6,379 nucleotides of DNA from positions 1 to 6,379 of the forward strand of contig DSDX01000400.1 of NCBI GenBank assembly GCA_011048485.1. The letters are read 5' to 3'. The position numbers were made by a program, and so were the translations under genes. Shown in pieces: positions 1-6,379 of the stretch; position 1 is the first letter of the stretch, and every line of letters starts with the position of its first letter. The DNA is from Candidatus Aminicenantota bacterium. Lineage in GTDB: Bacteria; Acidobacteriota; Aminicenantia; Aminicenantales; Saccharicenantaceae. A model generated the notes under the pieces. It saw only the letters and a program-made list of their open reading frames with translations, searched no databases and was not told the origin of the DNA.

Positions 1-662
1 AATTCATGGCCGGCTTCCGGAGCGCGGCTCGCGACGCGGGCGTGAGCCTGGTCGGCGGGGACCTGTCCGAGGCCGAGAAAGTCGTGATCGCCGTCATGGT
101 GACGGGCCAGGCCAAGCTCCCGGTCAAGAGGGGAGGGGCCAAGCCCGGTGACGCCATCTACGTCTCGGGGACGCTCGGCGACGCCGCCGGAGGCCTGCGG
201 CTGCTCGAGAAGGGCGGGATCCGGGGGGTCGTCAAGCCGGTGCGGCCGCTCATCCGGTCGTTCCTCGACCCGGCGCCGCGCCTGAAGCTCGGCGCTCTGC
301 TGGCCGAGCGCAGGCTCGCCTCGGCCATGATCGATCTCTCGGACGGGCTGTCGGTCGACCTGACCCACATCTGCAAGGAGAGCGGGGTCGGGGCCGAGGT
401 CGAAGCGGCGCTCATCCCCATCTCGGAGGCTTTGGCGCACGCGGCCCGGAACCCCCTGGACATGGCCCTCAACGGGGGCGAGGACTACGAGCTCCTGTTC
501 ACGGTCAGGCCGGCCAAGATCGGCGCCGTCGAGGTCCTGGCCTCACGGCACGGCCTGACGAGGATCGGGCGGATCACGCCGGGCCGGAGGATCCGGCTCA
601 TCGGGCCGGGCAAGAGGAAAAAACCCCTCCGCACCAAGGGCTACGAGCACTTCTCGGGCTGA
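1..662 (+). CDS. thiL: Thiamine-monophosphate kinase ThiL, C-terminal two thirds (5' end cut by window edge)
   Basis: ThiL phosphorylates thiamine monophosphate with ATP to give thiamine diphosphate, the last step of cofactor synthesis in the cytoplasm. The reading frame is open to the window edge (a Phe codon at 3-5 precedes the Met at 6), so that Met is internal and about 100-110 N-terminal residues are missing; family members are about 320-330 aa. Numbering from the Met at 6, I see VGGD at 16-19, the family signature DLSDGL at 110-115 with its metal-binding aspartates, NGGEDYELLF at 156-165, and the typical GYEHF close to the C-terminus at 212-216. These are in the usual order and spacing of the PurM/AIR-synthase-like fold. 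The TGA stop is at 660-662. The next gene, dapF, converges on it across only 38 bases, in which I see no convincing terminator hairpin. The operon context upstream cannot be seen. The identification is firm. Confidence 0.95.
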   Translation, partial: FMAGFRSAARDAGVSLVGGDLSEAEKVVIAVMVTGQAKLPVKRGGAKPGDAIYVSGTLGDAAGGLRLLEKGGIRGVVKPVRPLIRSFLDPAPRLKLGALLAERRLASAMIDLSDGLSVDLTHICKESGVGAEVEAALIPISEALAHAARNPLDMALNGGEDYELLFTVRPAKIGAVEVLASRHGLTRIGRITPGRRIRLIGPGKRKKPLRTKGYEHFSG

Positions 663-700
663 GAGCGGACGCGGGGCGCGGGGCAGGGGCGGGTCAGCGT

Positions 701-1551
701 TCAGAGGGCCGGATAATCGCCCGTGAAGACGACTTCGGCCGGCCCGATCTGATAGACTTCGCCGCCCTCGGGCCATTCGACCCTTAGGCCGCCGAGGGCC
801 GTCCGCACGGTGACGGCCCGGTCCACCAGCCCCTTGAGCATGGCCGCGACGGCGGCCGCGGCCGATCCCGTCCCCGAGGCCAGCGTCTCCCCGACGCCGC
901 GCTCCCAGAAACGGACCTCGATCTCCCCCCGGTCGACGATCCGGATGAACTCGACGTTGGTCCGCCGGGGGAAGAAGGGATGGCTCTCGATCTCGGCGCC
1001 GATCGCGCGCCACTCCGCCAAGGGCGGGAAGGCGTCGAAGAAAAGGCCGCAGTGGGGGTTGCCCAAGGACACGCACGTGACCGGGAAGGTCCTCCCGGCG
1101 GCCAGGAAGGGGTGATCGAGAACGCGGTCGAGGCTCCGTCCGTCGTCGAAGGGAATGTCGTCCGCCGCCAGGCTGGGCGCCCCGAGGCCGATCCGGACCT
1201 CGTACCGGCTCCCCTCCGAGGACAGGACCTCCGAGGGGCGTTCGCCCGCGGCCGTGCGGAAGAGGACCTTCGGCGACTCGACCGTGCCGCTCCAGGCCAG
1301 CCAGGCCGCCGCGCAGCGCAAACCGTTGCCGGAGATCTCCGCCTCGCTGCCGTCGGCGTTGAAGATCCGAAAGCCGTATTCCGGAGGCTCGTCCTTCTCG
1401 GCGCTGAGAAGGAGAAGGCCGTCGGCGCCGACCCCGGTGTGCCGGTCGCAGATGCGCCGGGCCAGCTCCGCCGCCGACCCGGGCGTAGGCCCCGCGCCGG
1501 GGGGGGCGACCAGGAAGTCGTTGCCGAGCCCGTGGAGCTTGGCGAAGCGCA

Positions 1552-1552
<1 letters not shown>
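701..1552 (-). CDS. dapF: Diaminopimelate epimerase family protein (DapF) with serines at both catalytic cysteine positions
   Basis: DapF interconverts LL- and meso-diaminopimelate without a cofactor, supplying meso-DAP for peptidoglycan and lysine. The 283-aa product is of normal family length (about 270-285 aa) and is recognisable throughout: HGLGNDF at 7-13, RHTGVGADGLL at 37-47, FNADGSEAE at 64-72, GNGLRC at 75-80, SLGNPHC at 162-168, TNVEF at 198-202 and WERGVGET at 216-223. Residues known to bind substrate in Haemophilus influenzae DapF are kept (Asn11, Asn65, Asn165, Asn199, Glu217, Arg218 here). The two-base mechanism needs one Cys before GNG and one in the ACGSG motif. Here these positions read ISGNG (Ser74, codon TCC at 1333-1331) and ASGTGS (Ser226, codon TCG at 877-875). 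Cys80 matches a conserved but non-catalytic cysteine. The ATG at 1552 overlaps the protease stop by one base and has no clear Shine-Dalgarno, so translation is probably coupled. The family assignment is firm. Whether it is a true DAP epimerase, a serine-based variant or a paralogue with another substrate is open. Confidence 0.93.
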
Positions 1553-3063
<1,511 letters not shown>

Positions 3064-3069
3064 GGGAAA

Positions 3070-3074
3070 CCTCC
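3070..3074 (-). promoter_or_regulatory. Shine-Dalgarno of the htrA-type protease gene
   Basis: The minus strand reads GGAGG here, six bases before the ATG at 3063-3061. It supports that start codon and is the only strong Shine-Dalgarno at any visible gene start in the window. Confidence 0.85.
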
Positions 3075-3089
3075 GAAACGACCGTTATC

Positions 3090-3118
3090 AAATTACCATA
3101 TCGGACCCGAAATTTCAA
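3090..3118 (-). promoter_or_regulatory. Candidate sigma-70-type promoter for the htrA-dapF operon
   Basis: On the minus strand TTGAAA (3118-3113, five of six matches to the -35 consensus) is followed by a 17-base spacer and TAATTT (3095-3090). A TGG immediately before the hexamer makes an extended -10. The hexamer itself matches only three of six. Transcription would start near 3083, giving a leader of about 20 bases that just holds the GGAGG. The block is conspicuously AT-rich for this genome. The spacer contains a perfect inverted repeat, TCGG-AC-CCGA (3101-3110). No experimental support is available. Confidence 0.5.
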
Positions 3119-3167
3119 TTGGCTCAAGACGTTCCAAACGCCGGCCGGAGGCGGTTGGTTGCGGGGA

Positions 3168-3196
3168 TTGAATCCTGAGACCATCGGGGCTATGAT
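3168..3196 (+). promoter_or_regulatory. Candidate sigma-70-type promoter for tmk, giving a leaderless or near-leaderless mRNA
   Basis: TTGAAT (3168-3173) is separated by exactly 17 bases from TATGAT (3191-3196, five of six matches to TATAAT). The expected start is about 3202-3205, at or within three bases of the tmk ATG at 3205. No GGAGG-like sequence precedes that ATG, which fits a leaderless transcript. A short inverted repeat, GGATTGAATCC (3165-3175), covers the -35 hexamer. The hexamers and spacing are read directly; promoter function is inferred. Confidence 0.55.
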
Positions 3197-3204
3197 GGGC
3201 CGGC

Positions 3205-3810
3205 ATGTCCGCCCAGCGCCGACGCGGCCTGTTCATCGTCCTCGAAGGGATCGACGGGTCCGGCAAGACGACCCAGGCCCGGGCCCTCCTCCGCCGCCTC
3301 AGGCGGCGGGGCCTCAAAGCCGCGTTCTTCCGCGAACCGACCAGGGGCCGGTGGGGGAGGGAGATCAAGCGGCTGGCCGCCCGGGCCGGCTCCCTAACCC
3401 CCGAGGAGGAGCTCGCCCTCTTCGTCAAGGACAGGCGCGAGAACGTCGCCAGGAACCTCCGCCCGGCCCTCGAGGCCGGGACGATCGTCGTCCTCGACCG
3501 CTATTATTTCTCGACCATCGCCTATCAAGGCGCCAAGGGCATCGACCCGGAGCGCATCCGGCGGATGAACGAGGCCTTCGCCGTCCGGCCGGACCTGGTG
3601 ATCGTCATCCACGTCGACGCGGCCGACGGCCTGGCCCGGATCCGGGGCCGGAAGACGCGCGACGAGCTCTTCGAGCGCCAGGACTACCTCGTCCGCGTGG
3701 CCGGCCTTTTCCGCCGGTTCGCCGGCCCGCACATCGTCCACATCGACGGCCGGGGCGACAAAGCGGCCATCGGCCGGGCCATCTGGGCCGAAGTCGAACC
3801 GCTCTTGTAG
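3205..3810 (+). CDS. tmk: Thymidylate kinase (dTMP kinase)
   Basis: Tmk transfers the gamma-phosphate of ATP to dTMP to form dTDP, required for dTTP and DNA synthesis in the cytoplasm. The 201-aa product has the usual length. Motifs in order are: the P-loop GIDGSGKTT at 15-23; REPT at 43-46; the dTMP-site helix LFVKDRREN at 72-80; DRYYFSTIAYQGA at 98-110, containing the DRY motif; and an arginine-rich lid RIRGRKTRDELFER at about 145-158. The P-loop has no basic residue in its variable positions while the lid is rich in Arg, as in the E. coli-like (type II) arrangement. REPTRGRWG replaces the commoner REPGGT, and YYFST replaces a shorter DRYxxSS pattern, so it belongs to a variant branch of the family. 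The ATG at 3205 is preferred because it begins eight residues before the first strand (FIVLEGIDG) and no in-frame start lies upstream. There is no evident Shine-Dalgarno. It is divergent from the protease gene and 54 bases upstream of the PBP gene. Confidence 0.95.
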   Translation: MSAQRRRGLFIVLEGIDGSGKTTQARALLRRLRRRGLKAAFFREPTRGRWGREIKRLAARAGSLTPEEELALFVKDRRENVARNLRPALEAGTIVVLDRYYFSTIAYQGAKGIDPERIRRMNEAFAVRPDLVIVIHVDAADGLARIRGRKTRDELFERQDYLVRVAGLFRRFAGPHIVHIDGRGDKAAIGRAIWAEVEPLL

Positions 3811-3821
3811 GATCCTCCGGG

Positions 3822-3850
3822 TAGAGTTTCGGGATACGTTTTGCTATGAT
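3822..3850 (+). promoter_or_regulatory. Candidate extended -10 promoter for the PBP gene
   Basis: TGC-TATGAT (3842-3850) is an extended -10 with five of six hexamer matches. The best -35 at 17 bases is weak, TAGAGT (3822-3827, three of six), which extended -10 promoters tolerate. The predicted start near 3857 would leave a leader of only about eight bases before the ATG at 3865, and no clear Shine-Dalgarno is visible. The core GCTATGATGG is identical to the tmk -10 region. Cotranscription from tmk remains possible because no terminator is visible in the 54-base gap. Confidence 0.45.
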
Positions 3851-3864
3851 GGCCTGAAGACGCC

Positions 3865-6351
3865 ATGAAGATCCCGAAATTCGACTTCTCCAAGGTCAAG
3901 CTGCCCCAAGTCAAGATCCCCAACCTGAGGCTCCGGATCAAGAAGCTCAGGAAAGGGACGGTCCTCCGGGCCCTGCTCATCCTCGTTCTGGCCGGCCTGG
4001 CCGTCGGGCTGGGCGGCCTCCTGGGCGCCTATGTCGCCATCAAGGACAACCTCCCCGACGTGAGCGACATCGACACCTTTCGGCCCAAGCTGATCACCAC
4101 GGTCTACGACGCCGAGGGCCGGGTGGTCAAGGAGTTCGCCGAGGAGAAGCGCGTCGAGGTCGCCTACGACCGTCTCCCCAAGGCGCTCGTCGAAGCCCTT
4201 GTGGCCACCGAGGACCCCAGCTTCTTCCGCCACGGAGGGGTCGACCTCCGCGGCATCCTGAGGGCCGTGTGGGCCGACGTCTTCAAGGTCCTGGGCGGCC
4301 GCCGGCCCGAGGGCGGCAGCACGATCACCCAGCAGCTGGCCCGCGACCTCTTCCTCCACCGGGAGGTCAGCATCCGGCGCAAGCTCAAGGAGCTCTACCT
4401 GTCCCGCCGGATCGAAAAGCTCTACTCCAAGGAGAAGATCCTGGAGCTCTACTGCAACCACTTCTTCCTGGGGCACGGGGCTTACGGGGTGCAAGCGGCC
4501 TCCAACCTGTTCTTCGGCAAGGACGTCGCCGATCTCGCCCTGGAGGAGGCGGCCCTCATCGTCGGGATCTTCCGGGGCCCCTCCCTCTACTCGCCCTACA
4601 CGAACGCGGAGGTCACGCTCAACCGGCGCAATCATGTCATTAACAGGCTGGCCGCCGAGGGCTACCTGACGAAGGAGGAGGCGGAGGCCCAAAAAGAGAA
4701 ACCCATGACCGTCCTGCCCCTGAGGCGGACGAGAGCGGAATTCGGGGCCTATTTCTTCGAGGAAGTCCGCCGCTATCTCGAGAGGAATTACGGCTACGAC
4801 GGGCTCTATCGGGACGGGCTCAAGGTCTACACCACCCTCGACCCGACCCTCCAATCGTACGCCGAGCGGGCCCTGCGGTCGGGCCTGCGGACGGTCGAGA
4901 ACCGGCTCAACGGTTGGCGGCCCGACAAGCCGAACATCCTCGAAGCCGGCCCCGATGTGCTGAAAGATCTGGTCGCGGCTCCCGAGGCCCCGCTCGAGGA
5001 GCACTGGCTCCTGACCTGGGAGAACCAGACCATCGAGCCCGCCGAGGTCTATGACGCCATCGTTCTCGAGGTCTCCCGCAACGATGCCTCGGTCCGGCTC
5101 AAGAACGCCGTGGGCCGGATGACCGGCAAGGACATCGACTGGACGAAGGCCCGCAACCTCGCGGCCATCCTCGAGAGGGGAGACGTCATCCAGGTCAAGG
5201 TCGCCTCCGTCGATCCGGAAACCAACGAGGCCCAGGTCTCGCTCGACCAGAAACCCCTGCGCAACGGCGCCATCGTTGTCATCGACCCGCGGACCGGCCA
5301 GATCCGGGCTCTCGCCGGCGGCTATTCCTTCCGCGACAGCCAGTTCAACCGGGCCACCCAGGCGCCCCGGCAGACGGGGTCGTCCATCAAGCCCTTCCTC
5401 TACACCGCCGCGCTGGAGCACGGCTTCACGCCGGCCAGCGTGATCGTTGACGAGCCGGTGACCTTCATCGACCGCTGGAACAACGAGCCCTGGTCGCCCA
5501 AGAACTACGACCGGCGGCACAAGGGAGCCGTGACGGTCCGGATCGGCCTCGAGCAGTCCCGCAACGTCGTCACGGCCAAGCTCCTCGACTTCATCTCCCC
5601 GCAAGTCGGCGTCGACTACTGCCGCCGCTTCGGCATCACCTCGCCGCTCTATCCCTATCTTTCCCTGAGCTTGGGGACCTTCGAGGTCACCCTGCTCGAG
5701 ATGGTCTCGGCCTTTTCGGCCTTTCCCGACAAGGGGGTTCGCTTCAAGCCCTATTTCATAAGCCGGATCGAGGACCACGACGGCAACATTCTCGAAGAGG
5801 CCCGGGTCGAGTCCGAGGAGGCCGTCTCGCCCCAGACGGCCTACATGATGACCTACCTGATGCGCGGCGCCGTAGAGGCGGAAGGCGGGACGGCCGGGGC
5901 GGCCTCCGTCCTGGGCTGGCCGCTGGCCGGCAAGACGGGCACGACCGACGACTATTCGGACGCCTGGTTCATCGGCTTCTCGCCGGACCTCTGCGCCGGC
6001 GTCTGGGTCGGCAACGACCTGCCGACGCCCCTCGGGGAACGGCAGTCCGGGGCGGCCGCCGCGTTGCCCATCTGGATGGATTTCTTCGGCCGGGTCATCG
6101 GGGACGCCAGGGCCGCGGCCGCGGCCGAGGGCGTGGTCGACTTCGAGCCCCCCGATTTCGAGGTCCCGCCCAACCTGTCCTTCGTCGAGATCGACCGCAA
6201 GACGGGCCTCCTGGCGACGCCCGCCTGCCTCTATCCCTTCCTCGAGGTGTTCGTCCCCGGGACCGAGCCCTCCCGCTACTGCACCCTCGCCGACCACCTC
6301 CGCGTCCTCGATTACTACGCGGCCGACAGGGTGACCATCGAAGATCACTGA
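3865..6351 (+). CDS. mrcA: Class A penicillin-binding protein (PBP1A family), bifunctional glycosyltransferase/transpeptidase
   Basis: Class A PBPs polymerise lipid II into glycan strands and crosslink the stem peptides at the outer face of the inner membrane. The 828-aa product starts with a basic cytoplasmic tail of about 33 residues with repeated Lys-Ile/Leu-Pro units, then one membrane segment at about 34-56. The GT51 domain spans about 75-260: EDPSFFRHGG with catalytic Glu116, GGSTITQQ at 150-157, RKLKE with Glu176, and HGAYGVQAAS at 204-213. An intervening OB-like region spans about 320-465. The transpeptidase domain has TGSSIKPF with nucleophile Ser506 and Lys509, the SRN triad at 565-567, and KTGTT at 690-694. 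The tail contains GLLATPAC and VFVPGTEPSRYC, typical of PBP1A C-termini. All catalytic motifs are intact and the length is normal. It ends in tandem in-frame stops, TGA-TAA (6349-6354). The symbol denotes the family, since orthology to E. coli mrcA is not proven (ponA is the equivalent name elsewhere). An uninterrupted antisense frame shows that TTA, CTA and TCA codons are not used in the gene. Confidence 0.96.
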   Translation: MKIPKFDFSKVKLPQVKIPNLRLRIKKLRKGTVLRALLILVLAGLAVGLGGLLGAYVAIKDNLPDVSDIDTFRPKLITTVYDAEGRVVKEFAEEKRVEVAYDRLPKALVEALVATEDPSFFRHGGVDLRGILRAVWADVFKVLGGRRPEGGSTITQQLARDLFLHREVSIRRKLKELYLSRRIEKLYSKEKILELYCNHFFLGHGAYGVQAASNLFFGKDVADLALEEAALIVGIFRGPSLYSPYTNAEVTLNRRNHVINRLAAEGYLTKEEAEAQKEKPMTVLPLRRTRAEFGAYFFEEVRRYLERNYGYDGLYRDGLKVYTTLDPTLQSYAERALRSGLRTVENRLNGWRPDKPNILEAGPDVLKDLVAAPEAPLEEHWLLTWENQTIEPAEVYDAIVLEVSRNDASVRLKNAVGRMTGKDIDWTKARNLAAILERGDVIQVKVASVDPETNEAQVSLDQKPLRNGAIVVIDPRTGQIRALAGGYSFRDSQFNRATQAPRQTGSSIKPFLYTAALEHGFTPASVIVDEPVTFIDRWNNEPWSPKNYDRRHKGAVTVRIGLEQSRNVVTAKLLDFISPQVGVDYCRRFGITSPLYPYLSLSLGTFEVTLLEMVSAFSAFPDKGVRFKPYFISRIEDHDGNILEEARVESEEAVSPQTAYMMTYLMRGAVEAEGGTAGAASVLGWPLAGKTGTTDDYSDAWFIGFSPDLCAGVWVGNDLPTPLGERQSGAAAALPIWMDFFGRVIGDARAAAAAEGVVDFEPPDFEVPPNLSFVEIDRKTGLLATPACLYPFLEVFVPGTEPSRYCTLADHLRVLDYYAADRVTIEDH

Positions 6352-6352
6352 T

Positions 6353-6375
6353 AAAAAAAAAGGGGCGCCCCTCCC
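6353..6375 (-). terminator. Candidate intrinsic terminator for a leftward gene beyond the right edge
   Basis: AGGGGCGCCCCT (6361-6372) is a perfect 12-base palindrome adjoining a run of nine A (6353-6361). On the minus strand this reads as a GC-rich hairpin followed by nine T, the order required for rho-independent termination of leftward transcription. The Watson-Crick stem is short (four pairs around GCGC) but could lengthen through G-U pairs between the flanking GGG (6375-6373) and the start of the T-tract. On the plus strand the A-run precedes the hairpin and no T-tract follows, so it is not a canonical terminator for the PBP gene. Confidence 0.5.
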
Positions 6376-6379
6376 AAAC

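Noticed and set aside
1..5. AATTC at the first bases suggesting an EcoRI cloning junction
   Set aside because: The thiL reading frame continues sensibly through these bases, and five bases at a window edge cannot distinguish a cut site from chance.
663..700. Bidirectional terminator between convergent thiL and dapF
   Set aside because: The 38-base gap is G-rich with no stable inverted repeat and no T- or A-tract on either side.
3096..3135. Sigma-E/ECF-type promoter for the protease gene (minus-strand GGAAC near 3133)
   Set aside because: A GGAAC exists, but no suitable -10 (TCTGA-like) occurs at about 16-17 bases. The nearest similar sequence, TCCGA, is too far downstream. The TTGAAA/TAATTT pair fits better.
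3159..3824. 221-codon plus-strand frame overlapping tmk
   Set aside because: It is an out-of-frame, Arg/Pro-rich translation of the tmk region with no family features. The adjacent frame encodes a complete thymidylate kinase.
3846..3857. Minimal upstream ORF ATG-ATG-GCC-TGA before the PBP gene
   Set aside because: The two ATGs lie inside the proposed extended -10 (TATGAT), so they would be upstream of the transcription start. There is no Shine-Dalgarno either.
3844..6348. 834-codon open frame on the minus strand across the whole PBP gene
   Set aside because: It is exactly antisense and in register with the PBP codons. It stays open because the high-GC PBP gene uses no TTA, CTA or TCA. Its composition (Gly/Asp/Leu/Val/Arg-rich, no recognisable domain) is that of a shadow, while the sense frame has every catalytic motif.

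Overview
This is an ordinary housekeeping stretch of a high-GC bacterial chromosome, roughly two-thirds G+C by eye. It holds five protein-coding genes, densely packed: a partial thiL, dapF, an HtrA/DegP-type protease gene, tmk, and a class A penicillin-binding protein gene. A diaminopimelate epimerase-family enzyme, a membrane-anchored Do-type protease with two PDZ domains and a bifunctional peptidoglycan synthase together suggest a peptidoglycan-containing, probably Gram-negative (diderm) bacterium. Acidobacteriota or Aminicenantota-like lineages are a guess from GC content and protein flavour only. There is no rRNA, tRNA, CRISPR array, insertion sequence or phage gene.

Layout. At the left edge the last two thirds of thiL run rightward and end at 662. 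After 38 bases dapF converges on it from the right (minus strand, 1552 to 701). dapF lies directly downstream of the protease gene (minus strand, 3063 to 1552), and the two overlap by one base in a TGATG junction, so they form a probable two-gene operon with coupled translation. A 141-bp divergent intergenic region (3064-3204) carries a minus-strand promoter candidate and a good Shine-Dalgarno for the protease. It also carries a plus-strand promoter candidate ending almost on the tmk ATG. tmk (3205-3810) is followed 54 bases later by the PBP gene (3865-6351), which has its own extended -10 candidate. At the right edge a GC-rich palindrome lies next to an A-tract. It reads as an intrinsic terminator on the minus strand and implies a convergent gene just outside the window.

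How the genes relate. DapF, the PBP and the protease all touch the cell envelope: a peptidoglycan precursor, wall polymerisation and crosslinking, and periplasmic protein quality control. ThiL (thiamine diphosphate synthesis) and Tmk (dTTP synthesis) are cytoplasmic kinases with no evident tie to that theme.

I do not see an undescribed multi-gene system. The observation most worth checking is in DapF: both positions of the catalytic cysteine pair are serine, while the substrate-binding residues are kept. Second is the pair of near-identical promoter -10 regions (GCTATGATGG) placed so close to the start codons of tmk and the PBP gene that their transcripts may be leaderless or nearly so.
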